A DNA stretch of 39,516 bases from Chara braunii (GCA_003427395.1 BFEA01000036.1:870136-909651); one strand, 5' to 3'; positions 19,541 to 29,578 are shown, counted from the first letter of the stretch. A program made the numbers and translations. The notes: generated by a model from the sequence alone, not told the origin.

Positions 19541-21630
19541 GTGAGCACTTTCACAACCTATAGCCGATTTCCTTCATACCCTGCAGCCCTTTTCCATAGG
19601 CCTTTGCTGGATGTCTGGTGGTCTTTCTTGTGCAATCAGAGTTCTTGATGATCCAGTTCTCAATGCTTAACTTTGCCTTGTCTTTGTCCGTTGAGCTCTC
19701 AGCACTGACCTCTGCATATGATCTTACAATTTGGAACTCCTCTATATGGGCTTTGAAGGGTATTGTGTGCCAATTCAGCCATTGTTGATGTTAGTCTCCT
19801 GGATCTGACCGGCTAATGGCTGTGCTAGTTGTGGTTGTGCGTACCTAACCTGCATATCCCTTCTCCTGTCTATTGACATGTGACTGAAAGTGGACCAGCT
19901 TGTGATGTACTATGTGTCATTGCTGTTTTGGTCCTTATCTAGCACACTTTTTTTCCTATTTTGCAGAAGATTTTTTTGTTGATCCTCCCTCGTCTCCTGG
20001 GCAATCGCACTGCTCTCCGATTTCCCAATTTGACCTGATCTTTATATTTGAGGTTTTGGCATATGACAGCTGTGCCAAAATGCTTGTCATGCGGTAATCC
20101 TGTCCATTTCATGAAGCAAAACTCAATCCATCATAACTCAAGAAGAAGAAGAACTCGTTCAGGAGTGAAGAAGATGAAGGAGAGTACGAGGACAATCTTG
20201 AACCATGTCATCTCCCTTTTTCTCTTCCACTGTCATCTCCCTTACATAATCAGCTGCACCTCTTTATGTTAACATCGAAATACAACAATAAGGAATGGAT
20301 TAAAGGAGCAACGGCCGACTTATACCCCCTACTGCGATTGTGGCAAGGGGTACTCTATGCTCTTTTTCCCTCACCATTCCATGTGGTATGGCTATTAGCT
20401 GCTGTGGCTCATCCATGCCTAGCACGGACCGAGGGACAATCTTAACTACCAGCATGCCTCTTCCCTCATCTCCTGCCATACCGGATCTCCAGATGAAGCC
20501 TATGTCCAGGCGGCACCCCAGGATGGCCCTTGTTGATGCAGCCAACTGGGAAGATCAAGATGACAGTTCACCATTGCAATATGTATGTCTCCTGGTTGGT
20601 TCCCCCTCCGTCCTCCCTCGACCTCTACTCACCTCCAGCAGGAACCTTCTTGATGCGGCGCCAACGAGGAGGATGAAGGGGAGGGTCCACCATAGCCAAA
20701 GGTGAGTTTCCTTGTCGGTTCCGACCGGTGTGCTGCTCCTCCAGTCTAGTCAACTTCGTATATTGTTTGGAACGTCTTCTCGCTGTACCTCAATAGCCTT
20801 GCCCTCTAACCTCCCGCTACTGGATAGCCATGGATGTCTTCTTCTTTGCCCTCAGCTCCTCCTCCACCCTAAGTGCTTTGGCTCACTCTCTGTCTGAGCG
20901 GAGCAGCAGCATGATTGCTGGGGAAAGGAGCAGGCTACCCAGAGCATCGAATGATATACTTTTGGCTCCCGGGCCTCCATTATCTCTTGGCACTCACTGC
21001 CTCCACCGTGCTCCCTTCGGTTACTTGGCCCACTGGATGTTCGCTGCTTTAGGCAGGAACATCATGCCAGACTGATGTCTACCTGCAGTTTCCGAATCTA
21101 CCTCTACAAGCTACCTGCGTTGGGGCCTGCCCATCATGACCTGCCAGACAGCAACCGTACCGTTGTAGGCCTACGTGATGAAGTGGTGGAATGTCCTTAC
21201 CGGGTCCCTAGTGACTTCTACTTTTGTCCCTGCCCAACATGCCCGTCCAACTAACCTGAATACGTATCTACTGCTAACTCTCCACCCTTGCATGGTCCTA
21301 CTCATTTTTCTGTCGTATCCCTCTCCGGGGCACAGACATACAGCAGGGCCAACACAGTTGGCACCTAGGCCCGGACTTGCACCCAGAACTTCACCAGGCA
21401 AGTACATGGCATACATATATCAGTGGCAGGTCATGCACATACTCAGCACAGCAAACAGGCTCGGACCCAGAAGTCTCAGCAATCAGACCGAAAACACAGC
21501 ATTTTCTCAGAAACGTGCAGAATTCCTAGACTGCAGTTATGTGGGTGATTGCAGTGGTCATGTAAAGGCAGCCTATCAGCGTCTCTGGGTTATTCTCAGC
21601 ATGCAGTTCATCAATGAAATCTTTGTGAAC
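19541..21630. other. Intron sequence with a dispersed repeat family, no gene seen
   Basis: About 20040-21420 shares many phrases with 22860-23790 (CATGTCATCTCCCT, a GATGAAG-CC/T region, GATGC-GCGCCAAC-GAGGA, CCATAGCCAAAGGT followed by a GT donor-like site) and with 11940. It is therefore a repeat family, possibly derived from a retrotransposon. No reverse transcriptase, integrase or clear long terminal repeat was recognised. ORFs of up to 196 codons (21175-21765) show no known domain. Confidence 0.45.
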
Positions 21631-21651
21631 CTACCTCGTACCTTTCATTCT

Positions 21652-21948
21652 TCCCTCAATATGCCTCCCACTACTCACGTAACTAGAAATGATACACATT
21701 TGATTTACCCTCCAGTGGCAAGCTACACTAAGGGTTACGGGTTGAGCCTATCCCCTCAGGGTTGAACCTAACCCCTGGCAACGGGTGGCATTCCCCACCA
21801 ACCAACCAGGAGGGACAAGCTGACTATCGCAGCTGGTGAACGCGCAACACGCCTCAGGGGCTCGATTGGGGACTGTGGAGAATCGAACCCACAACCTCCT
21901 GAATGCTGCTTTCGTGCTGTACCAACTGAGCCAGGCCGCTTGGCCCTT
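21652..21948 (-). mobile_element. Complete tRNA-derived SINE (family A) with 14-bp TSD
   Basis: GTACCTTTCATTCT lies at 21638-21651 and again at 21949-21962. On the minus strand the element opens with a tRNA-like head (ggcctggctcagttggtaca, an A box; gtgggttcgattctcc, a B box). The tRNA-like core AGCATTCAGGAGGTTGTGGG is shared with the copy at 9953. The unrelated 3' body includes CGATAGTCAGCTTG. It is 297 bp. Confidence 0.82.
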
Positions 21949-22439
21949 GTACCTTTCATTCTAATGGGTCTCCTTTAAGCCTTTCGGATCTGCCAGTGAG
22001 TTTAGGACTTTAGGTAGACCTGTGTCCTGTATGTCACATGCTGTTGAATGCAGGAGTTGTTCATCTCTGGGATTTCTATTGAGCGTTTGTGCTGCAACGG
22101 GTTGGTAAGTGAAAAAGTGTGGTGCTGCTTTATTGTTCTGAAGGGTTAGTAAGTGCAAGAGTGCAATGATGCTCACTGCAGGTGGGGGATTTTAGTACAA
22201 GTGGTCTCCATTGGTTGTACCAAGCTTGAACCATGATCTGTCAGGTCATTTGACAGATTATGCTGTATCGAGCCTGGGCAGTTCATGGCAAAGAGTGGTG
22301 TTGTGTGTGGCAACCGAGAGAGAGTTTGGGGCTTTGCTGGAAAGTTTAGCGGCGATCTGTGGCATGTGGCAATGGTAAAATTCACCCTTTGTGGGTATAT
22401 CCGAGGAAGGGAGAGATGAATACAGGAACATGTTGTAGC

Positions 22440-22445
22440 TTTTTT

Positions 22446-22477
<32 letters not shown>

Positions 22478-22494
22478 GGGAGAGAGAGAGAGAG
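22440..22494. repeat. Adjacent T, G and GA runs
   Basis: T16 is followed by 21 G, a short A/G mix and a GA run. It is a compound low-complexity tract, and the homopolymer lengths are likely imprecise. Confidence 0.9.
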
Positions 22495-22717
22495 ATTCAT
22501 TTAATGGTTAAATGAATAGAATTTTTGTGTATTTTGACAGGGTAGTTATGAAAAGAGATCACTGTGACAAGTTTTTCCAAAAAATTGTACATGCTACGTC
22601 CCCGTAGGGTGCTTTGACCTTTTTGCAGTGCTTCGCGCCTTTGAAATCGTGCCTGGCTGCGCGTGTTTAGAGATTTTTTACCACAAAGGAGCGAAGCCGC
22701 TACCATTCCATTTTTTC

Positions 22718-22719
<2 letters not shown>

Positions 22720-22754
<35 letters not shown>
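22720..22754. repeat. (GA) microsatellite
   Basis: A GA run inside the intron between exons d and e. No gene surrounds it. Confidence 0.95.
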
Positions 22755-22755
<1 letters not shown>

Positions 22756-22859
22756 AGTGAACTGCAATGGGCCATGGTTGACCGGCGGTGACTGTGTTTT
22801 GCAACAATCAGGCATTCAGGCTGATGGAGGCTGTTGTGTTATGATCCGACCTCACTCGT

Positions 22860-23790
22860 AATGCAAAGCTCGACCTTGAGACAATCCAAGACTTGCTGAG
22901 CTCAGGTAGAAGTGAAAAGAGATGGCGTGGAACAGACTGAAGGAGTTTAGAAGAAGAAAAATAAATACACAAGTCTGAACCAATGTCATCTCCCTCTCTT
23001 CTCCTCCGACTGCATTTTCTACATCCTCTTTGAATAATCAATTGAATACAATCATACATGAATGAATGAAAAAGGAATATGTCCAAATAATCCCCCTTCC
23101 TGTCACCACTCAAAGAGCTTCCCTTTCAGCCTCACTCTGCACTCAACTCTCCTTGGCAGCAGAACTGTCTATGGGGCATCATCCATGTCCACAGTGGATG
23201 TTCAAAGGACAATGCAAACACCAATGTGCCCCAAAGGACAACGCAGATACCATACCCACGCTCCTGGATGAAGTCCAAGACCAACCCGGTACCCCAACTG
23301 GGGCCTTCTAGATGCAGCGCCAACCGAGGAAGTGGAGATGGCCGACCATAGCCAAAGGTAAGTACCTCGTTTTGGTTTGGTTCTCCTTCCTCTCCCTCCC
23401 GTCTTGGCCCGGTTCTCCTTGCTCTCCCTCAACCTCTACTCTCCTCCTCCTCCATGGCCTTCCTTCTCCCTATAGCCGAGGCCTATACCCTTCTACATAA
23501 CTACATATCCATGGAGGTCTTCCTCTCCAGCTCCACCGCTTCAGCCAGTCTGCCTAACTCACCCTCTGGGCAGAGCAGGCATCTTGACGGCTGGACCAAT
23601 GTGCAGAGGCGTACTCGTTGTGCTGATGATTTTCACTTCCCTGGCCCTGTGCTACTGCCTCTACCGGTGTGCTAGGCGTGCCTGAAGTTCCTGCCTTTTG
23701 GCCTGAACATCAGTCTGCAATCCAACCACAGCACCTGAACCTATCCTGAAAGCTGCCTAGGTATGGTCCCTTACTACTCTTGACATGTGG
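22860..23790 (+). repeat. Second copy of the CCAAAGGT dispersed repeat family
   Basis: It contains CCAATGTCATCTCCCT at about 22979, GATGAAGTCC-AAGACC at about 23268, GATGCAGCGCCAACCGAGGA at about 23310 and CCATAGCCAAAGGTAAGT at about 23346. These occur in the same order as in 20200-20710. The unit ends are not defined. Confidence 0.5.
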
Positions 23791-24808
23791 TTAACGGAGG
23801 GCCGAAAATCCGCCCTTTTCGCCGCATCGCCACAAGCAACGTAGTGGGAAACTTTGGAAACAACAATGTGGGCTCATAATACAAACATGAAGAAAAAAAA
23901 AACAGGCAAAAGAAAACGAACAAAAAATCACAAAAACACAAAAAAAAACTAACGCAAATGTTGCCAAAACACTTTCGGATTTAAAATAATTGTTCAATCA
24001 TTTCAACGAAATGCCAATTTTTTCAGTATTGATCCAAATATGACAAATTTGAATGCACGTTGTACGGTTGTACCCTAAAACACATACATATGGCACGAAA
24101 CAAAAATCAAGAAAAAAAGCAAAAAAGTCAGGGCAATATCACAGTTTAATTGCAAATTTCGCCGAAAATAACACCCCTCTTTCAGCCATGTGTGCTACTC
24201 TTGACCTCTTGTGGAAGCTATCGTGCCTTTCTAAGGTTCCAGGACTCATATGGGCCTACCCGACTTGCTGGAAAATCCCCATCCTTGTCCCTCTTAGCCT
24301 TTCTAAGTCTGTACGACTTGTCCAGTTGCAGTTCTACCACTGTAGTCCCTATTTCTGATAGACCCCATTTGGGACACAGAAAGCGCAGCACCAGAACAAA
24401 GAGTCAGTTCACGGCATGGCAATCATGACATAGGGACTTGGACACACAGGCAAACAGCAATATCACTCCAAATAGGTGAACGTCAGCAAATCACGCCAAC
24501 AAGCAACAATACTCAGAAAAGTTGTAGGAATCAGACTCATCCTGTGCTGGTAATATCAAATTGAAGCTGGGTGGACTCGGAGAGTTGTCATCGACTCATC
24601 GTGGACTTTGTTTTAGTGTACTTTGGGAGGTGAGTTCATACTAATGTGTGTTTAGCTGAAAAGCCTTGATATAGTTGCCTGCCCTGATGTATTGATTGTG
24701 GGGTAATTTGTCAGCTGCTGAGTCGGCATGGGGGTGCCGAACACTATTTGCAAGAAAGGCTTGGCGTTGCTGGATCTGATGTGCTTTCTCAATGTTTTAT
24801 GTGCGCAG
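23791..24808. other. Intron sequence before exon e, nothing recognised
   Basis: A/T-rich DNA with A homopolymers at 23885-23950. No repeat family or exon was identified before the acceptor at 24808. Confidence 0.5.
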
Positions 24809-24963
24809 TCCAAGCAAAGGCCCTCCATGGGCGGGTGTATACAAAGAAGTCTGAAGATTCCCAGGAGTGTTTCAAGCCACTTTTTCTAAATGCCACAAGT
24901 GATAATCAGGGCCTGTACAACAAGGCTGTGAATTATACTCTTCTTGTCACCTTTGTATCCTTT
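24809..24963 (+). CDS. FLY1/FLY2: Exon e: end of luminal region and start of first transmembrane segment
   Basis: Acceptor tgtgcgcag ends at 24808. Phase 1 in. It encodes QAKALHGRVYTKKSED, SQECFKPLFLNATSDNQG and LYNKAVNYTLLVTFVSF. The second half is nearly identical to plant FLY CFSPLLLNATS .. YNKAVNYTLMVTFVSF. NAT and NYT are potential glycosylation sites. The donor is uncertain: phase 0 can be met by TTT|GTCAAC (24963) or CAT|GTGATG (24987). The first loses two residues relative to the family, the second adds six polar residues inside the membrane segment. I prefer the first. Confidence 0.93.
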
Positions 24964-25742
24964 GTCAACTCTCATATAAACATGCATGTGATGATTGGGA
25001 TATGTCTTTCTGTTACTTTTCTACTGCTTTGTGCTGGTGCTGTCAGGTCAACTTGCTAGTGCTATCTCTGCGACTGGTTATTTCATTGTATTGCCTATGT
25101 CATTACCTTCAAGTTCTTCTTGTGTAGTATTAAGCTGAAGGCGAAGCTATGACTTCGTCTATTAGATATATATTCTTCCAATTTGTTATATTCTTCCAAG
25201 CTCAAAACGGTGAAGGCATAAATTACAATTTGTTAGTGATAACACAGCAGATTCAGGAGGTAGATCAACAAACTTCCGCCAGATCCAACAAAGCGTTGGT
25301 CGTAGGTGCCTCCGTGTAGCGATCCGTCCAATGGTAGAACTCTGCCCAGTTGTCAGGGATGTAAGGCGATGAGAGGACACCCCTCCTTAACGCTCTTGCA
25401 CTGATCTCAGGCAGGTCATCCAAGCCTAGAGTTGCCTAAGGTTCTTCTTTTTTGCTTCTTCTTCCCCTCCATCGTCTGTTGTTGTCTAGGTTGCTGTGCT
25501 GTGTGTTGTCGTCATTGTCTAGAGGTTGCTGTTGCTCTTCGAACTTCAAACAAGGATGTTGGGAGGGAAGCTGAAAGGAGGAAGGGAAGATGGGGGACGA
25601 ACGAAAAAGAAGAAGAAGAAGAAGAAGAAGAGGAGGACGCACCTTCTGGCAATTGCGTACATGGTCGGGTGTTGTGTGGCGGGGTGCTGGAGCTTTTGCA
25701 GATTGAGGTCGTCACTCAGTGGGCAGGTTCACTTCATGCAAA

Positions 25743-25780
25743 CTGTGGGCCGTTGATCTCCAATGATCAACGGCCCGCAG
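25743..25780. repeat. Inverted repeat with GGGCCGTTGATC core
   Basis: CTGTGGGCCGTTGATC (25743-25758) is mirrored by GATCAACGGCCCGCAG (25765-25780), 15 of 16 paired, with a 6-nt loop. The same core forms the centre of a longer hairpin at 28620-28717. Confidence 0.8.
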
Positions 25781-26000
25781 GCGATAACAAAAAATGGGGA
25801 GCTCCTGGGGCCCCTACGGGCAAAAAAACACAGTGCCCCTATTTCGCACTTGGTGGCCTGACAGTCCGTCCGGCTGGGCTGCCTGGCCGGGTCTCAGGTG
25901 GACACAGGGGACCAGGCCACCTGGCTTGTGGCCTAGATCTCAACCAAAATTATCAACCGAAATTAATAAAATATTAAAATAATATACGCCACGGCAACCC
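25781..26000. other. GC-rich repeat-like block
   Basis: GGCC- and CCTGG-rich sequence (25790-25935) resembles the GC-rich ends of the TIR elements in this window but cannot be matched confidently. It is non-coding. Confidence 0.35.
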
Positions 26001-26295
26001 ACTGAGTCCCATGTATGGCCCTCTGGCACCAGTCCCCTTTAGACACTCCCATAATCCGCAACTCTCCATTGGGGTTTGAAAAGTAGACTGCATGTTTCTG
26101 TTCTCCCAAATGACACCCCTGCCTGTTCATGAGAATATTGGTGGGCAATTGATATGTGATCTCCGATAATGTGTCTAGTGTTTTCTACTCCCGCCAAGAA
26201 TACTTGGTGGTGTCAAGACATGTGGAAAGAATGTGCAAGGACTACTACACTCTTTGTTTCCTTAATTTACCTCAATACAGATATCTTTCCTGCAG

Positions 26296-26340
26296 GTGCT
26301 TTTCTTGATTAGGCAGATGGAGCACAGCAATAGTCAATCG
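26296..26340 (+). CDS. FLY1/FLY2: Exon f: end of first transmembrane segment (45-bp exon)
   Basis: Acceptor tttcctgcag and donor TCAATCG|GTGAGT. Phase 0 to phase 0. It encodes VLFLIRQMEHSNSQS, one or two residues different from plant FLY VLLLIRQMEHSNTQS. It is the smallest exon, and its identity is unambiguous. Confidence 0.96.
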
Positions 26341-26683
26341 GTGAGTAGTGCTTTTTTACGGAACATGGCATTTTGTAGCCTGTGCCTTGTCTCTCAACGT
26401 CGCTGTTACATGGAGGCTTGCCATGCATGGTTGCGGCTTCCTCCTCAGGGGGTTCTATGTTTGTATAGATGTTCTGGATTTAGTCGTCTTTGAGAGTGCT
26501 TTGTTGTGTGGTCTTGTGTCAGTCTGCTGCAGGCTGCATAAGGTGCAGAGGCAACGAGAGATTCTCGCAAGGCAGGAAAACAGGGCTTTTTGAACAGCTT
26601 GAAAACTGAGCAATGAAGAGAAGTTGTGTGGTGTTGCACCTTTAGAGGGAAAAGAGGCCGAAAAGACTAGGTTATCAGTCCTT

Positions 26684-26872
26684 GGCTACCAGCTGGGCGG
26701 CCCGGGTCAACCGACTTTCCTGGGCGGCCCGGCCGTGCAAGGACTAGGGAAGGTCTCAGCCAAAAAAAAAAAAAAAAAAAAACCGAAAAATATGTTATGC
26801 AGAAAAATAAACTGAACAACTTTTCCCTAAGCGTCACATCGAAATTCTTTACCAAATTTAAAATAAAATTGC
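26684..26872 (+). mobile_element. Left half of a TIR element, split by a hAT-like insertion
   Basis: It matches the complete element at 1278-1612 (TTGGCTACCAG, CCCGGGTCA, CGGCCCGGCCGTGCA, ATGTTATGCAGAAAAATAAA, CACATCGAAATTCTTTACC). It breaks at AAATAAAATT, where the insertion begins. The right half resumes at 28914 and ends near 28992 (GGACCCGGGTCACTCTGGTA). Confidence 0.75.
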
Positions 26873-27219
26873 CAGGGCTGCACCGGCCGCCGGCCGGTTG
26901 GACCGGACCGGTCCCAGCCGGGCCGGTTCGTTGGACCGGACCGGACCGGAATTCCGGTTGGGTCCAAAACCGGGTCAAATTTTTTTAATTTTTATTTTTT
27001 GTGATGGGGTTGGACTGCGCTTGTCGAGATCTCCCCGAATCCACAGAGAAAATATGGAAGTGCGAATTTTTTGTCATGGGGTTCGGGTTGGTGGGTGGGT
27101 GGGGGGGGGGGGGGGGGGGGGTCTGGGTTTTGTGGGGGTGTTAGTGGGGTGGTTGCAGCGTACCTGTCCTCCTGCCAACACTGACCGATGCATACCTGCA
27201 GCGGCACAAAACATGAAGG

Positions 27220-27221
<2 letters not shown>

Positions 27222-27281
<60 letters not shown>

Positions 27282-27555
27282 CCTCCCCCTATCTTGTGCG
27301 CGCCCACTAATCAAACGTGCCCCCACTAATAACGCGGGCGCCCACTAATCAAACGCGCGTCATAACCCTCTCTCCCAAAGCCCACCTCTCTCTCTCTCTC
27401 TCTCTTTCTCCCTCCCCCTATCTTGCGCGCCCCCACTAATCAAACGCGCGCCCAAAGCCCATCTCTCTCTCTCTCTCTCTCTCTCTCCCCCCCCCTCCCA
27501 CCCCCTAACGCGTGACCACTAATCAAACGCACGCCCACAACCCTCTCTCCCCAAG

Positions 27556-27646
<91 letters not shown>
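27222..27646. repeat. Compound tandem repeat: (CT) arrays alternating with CACTAATCAAACGCGCG units
   Basis: CT runs at 27222-27278, 27386-27405, 27462-27486 and 27561-27646 alternate with units containing CCCCCTATCTTG, CCACTAATCAAACGCGCGCC and CAACCCTCTCTCCC-AAGCCC. About four diverged repeats of 75-150 bp are present. The last array ends at an N (27647), so its size is an assembly estimate. Confidence 0.85.
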
Positions 27647-28025
27647 NGGGAAACTAAGGTCTATTGGTGACATTCTCTGAGCTTGAGCCTAGGTGATGTC
27701 CCGTTTCTGTGTTCTTTTCTTTTCCAAGAATTTGAGGGCAGAGAAGGAAAAAAGGGGGGAATGGAGAGAGAGGGGGGATGAAAGGAAGGTCCAAGAGAAG
27801 GAAATGAAAAGAACGATAAAATAACAGTAAACAGTAACAGTAACAGTCGATTTTTTATTTTTTTTCTATTTTTTCAAGCATCGCTACCACTGTTTGGTTG
27901 TGTTCTTTTGCCGGTGCTGATCTTTGTCCTTTGTTAAGTCAGTTGATAATCCTCTTGTGTTTATTGATTCTCAATGTCACTGGTGCTTTTCCTTTTGAGC
28001 TTTGAGAGCCTAGATGTGACCGGGA

Positions 28026-28126
28026 AGTGACAACTGGTCTAGCTCTGTTAGTACACCCAAGAGGTGTTGAAATACAGACCCAGGTTCAAATCCAGATGGG
28101 GAAGAAAAGCAAACGAAGTGTGAGGG
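28026..28126 (+). mobile_element. tRNA-related SINE (family B), cut at its 3' side by the adapter
   Basis: It contains ggtctagctctgttagta (A-box like) and acccaggttcaaatccagat (B-box like), and shares GTTGAAATACAGA with the copy at 1740. The family's 3' part (CTCTGAATTACCTGG) is absent because the sequence stops at the adapter junction. Confidence 0.6.
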
Positions 28127-28162
28127 CTGTCTCTTATACACATCTAGATGTGTATAAGAGAC

Positions 28163-28164
<2 letters not shown>
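28127..28164. other. Nextera mate-pair junction adapter (artefact)
   Basis: CTGTCTCTTATACACATCT at 28127-28145 is followed by its exact reverse complement AGATGTGTATAAGAGACAG at 28146-28164. This is the 19-bp Tn5 mosaic end duplicated head to head, the known circularisation junction of Nextera mate-pair libraries. Its translation gives the familiar contaminant peptide VSYTHLDVYKRQ. It is not genomic, and the DNA on the two sides may not be adjacent. Confidence 0.98.

Positions 28165-28211
<47 letters not shown>
28165..28211. repeat. (CT) microsatellite abutting the adapter
   Basis: The CT run starts directly after the adapter. Together with the arrays at 27222-27646 it suggests the assembler joined reads through low-complexity sequence here. 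Confidence 0.93.
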
Positions 28212-28217
<6 letters not shown>

Positions 28218-28244
28218 CGGGCGTCGGAAACTTTGGCTATGCCA

Positions 28245-28425
28245 AAAGAAGACTCGGAAGAAGAAGAAGAATGGGGGAGGAAGAAGAAGAAGAATGGGGG
28301 AGGAGGAGGAAGAAGAAGAAGAAGAAGAAGAGAATTAGAAATGGAAGGAGGAGGAGGAGGAGGAGGAGAAGAAGGAGAAGAAGAAGAAGAAGAAGAAGAA
28401 GAAGAAGAAGAAGAAGAAGAAAGAT
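28245..28425. repeat. (GAA)/(GGA) purine-rich tract
   Basis: About 180 bp of GAA, GGA and GAAGAA units with GGGGGAGG interruptions. It is the source of Glu-rich and Leu/Ser-rich ORFs on both strands that should not be annotated as proteins. Confidence 0.93.
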
Positions 28426-28619
28426 ACAACCACTTAGCTTGACCGGTGAACGACGGGGGGGGGGAGGCGATGGCGTGCCGTGCCCGACGTGACGAGGGGC
28501 GCAGTCGGAAGTCGGGTGGTTTCCCGCACTCGTCACTGCGACGAAGTGTCGAAGTGAGGAGGAAGGCTTCACACGGGGTTGCGGGGGCCGACGCCGGCCA
28601 GTTGAACTTCAGGTGGTTT

Positions 28620-28717
28620 CCCGCCCGAATGTTCAAAAACTGGCGGCCTATCTGGGCCGCCGATCTCATCAGATCAACGGCCCAGATAGGCCGCCAGTTT
28701 TTCAAGATTCTGGCGGG
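28620..28717. repeat. Long near-perfect hairpin (47-bp arms)
   Basis: The arms at 28620-28666 and 28671-28717 flank a 4-nt loop (CATC). The inner 32 bp pair with two mismatches (AAAAACTGGCGGCCTATCTG, then GGCCG--GATCT), and the outer 15 bp with three. The centre reads GGGCCGCCGATCT/AGATCAACGGCCC, which shares its core with the hairpin at 25743. Confidence 0.9.
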
Positions 28718-28992
28718 CCTGCTGGACCTGGCTCATTTTTTTTGGGGCCGGGAGGCCTTCCGGCCCCCGAAAAAATTTGAAATTGGCCGCTACCCGTCGG
28801 CGCAATTTCCTACCGAGGGGGAACAGGCGCGGTCCACCGGTCGGTGCTACCGGCCTGGTTCCGGTGGGGGAAGGGCCCCCCGGTAGGACCGGAAATTCAG
28901 CCCTGAAAATTTCTAATTACAAAATCATCTTTATGTTTATTTTTATTTTTTGGCCCGGCCGGGCAAGTGGACCCGGGTCACTCTGGTAGCCT

Positions 28993-29188
28993 CCCAGCAA
29001 AAAAAAAAAAAACAATAAAAATGTTATGCAGAAAAATAAACTGAACAACTTTTGCATCAGCGTCACATCGGAATTCGTTACCAAATTTAAAATAAAAATT
29101 TTAAATTAAGAAGTATTTTATTTTATTTCTTTTTATTTCTTTTTGGCCCGGCCAGGCAAGTGGACACGGGCGACTCTGGTAGCCTCAC
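28993..29188 (+). mobile_element. 5'-truncated copy of the TIR element family
   Basis: It contains an A run, ATGTTATGCAGAAAAATAAA, GCGTCACATCGGAATTCGTT and AAATTTAAAATAAAAATTTT. The right end is GGCCCGGCCAGGCAAGTGGA followed by CTCTGGTAGCCTCA. It directly follows the right end of the previous copy at about 28992, making a tandem arrangement. It ends about 80 bp before exon g. Confidence 0.7.
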
Positions 29189-29268
29189 TGTGTTGTTTGT
29201 TACTGTGTTTTTTCATGTCGAGGCGGCGGCTCATTCTCTGAATGTCAGTCTCTATCTGCTATTTGCAG

Positions 29269-29362
29269 GGTGCAGCAAAGGTCTCGTTATGGATGATTGG
29301 CCAGCAGGCGATCATGGATGCATACCTCTGCCTTGGGCACCTGACAGCTGGCATTGTTGTAG
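29269..29362 (+). CDS. FLY1/FLY2: Exon g: second transmembrane segment
   Basis: Acceptor tatttgcag ends at 29268 and the donor is TTGTAG|GTGGGT. Phase 0 in, phase 1 out. It encodes GAAKVSLWMIGQQAIMDAYL and CLGHLTAGIVV plus G of the next Glu codon, nearly identical to plant FLY GAAKVSIVMIGQQAIMDSYL / CLLHLTAGILV. The segment is hydrophobic and membrane-spanning. Confidence 0.97.
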
Positions 29363-29561
29363 GTGGGTTTGTTGATTCCCTGCTTTGACCATGCCATGGA
29401 AAATGTAAATGAACAAACTCAAATTATAGCTGGGGTTGTTATAACTTGTTAATTTATTCAAATTATTCAAATTATTCAAATGATTCAAATACCTGTTTAT
29501 AGGACGAGGTGCATTGCTGTAGGTCGGTGAACCCCCTGATTTGTTCGTTTTCGGGAAAAGG
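29363..29561 (+). repeat. Intron start with first duplicated copy of the exon g donor region
   Basis: After the true donor the sequence GATTCCCTG..CCATGGAAAATGTA..GCTGGGGTTG recurs in altered form. At about 29505-29560 ATTGCTGTAG|GTCGGTGAAC CCCCTGATTTGTTCG repeats the exon end and intron start. ATTCAAATT-repeat sequence lies at 29455-29492. Confidence 0.6.
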
Positions 29562-29578
29562 AAGAATCACACATTGTA

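Larger units (their letters stand above)
26873..28905. mobile_element. Putative non-autonomous hAT-like element with 8-bp TSD
   Basis: The ends are CAGGGCTG (26873-26880) and CAGCCCTG (28898-28905), inverted copies, followed inward by GC-rich CCGG sequence. CAGGG is typical of hAT termini. The flanks are AAAATTGC (26865-26872) and AAAATTTC (28906-28913), a 7/8 match of the 8-bp size hAT elements make. The intact copy at 1278 shows the empty site (AAATAAAATTTTAAATTA). No transposase was found. The interior holds CT arrays, a SINE piece and the sequencing adapter, so its true length is uncertain. Confidence 0.6.

Noticed and set aside
27222-27646. CRISPR-like alternation of repeats and spacers
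   Set aside because: The unit is eukaryotic low-complexity DNA with CT arrays of variable length. There are no constant palindromic repeats with unique spacers.
28010-28705. 231-codon minus-strand ORF and overlapping plus-strand ORFs around the GAA/CT tracts
   Set aside because: They are built from microsatellites and read through the Nextera adapter (VSYTHLDVYKRQ). They are not proteins.
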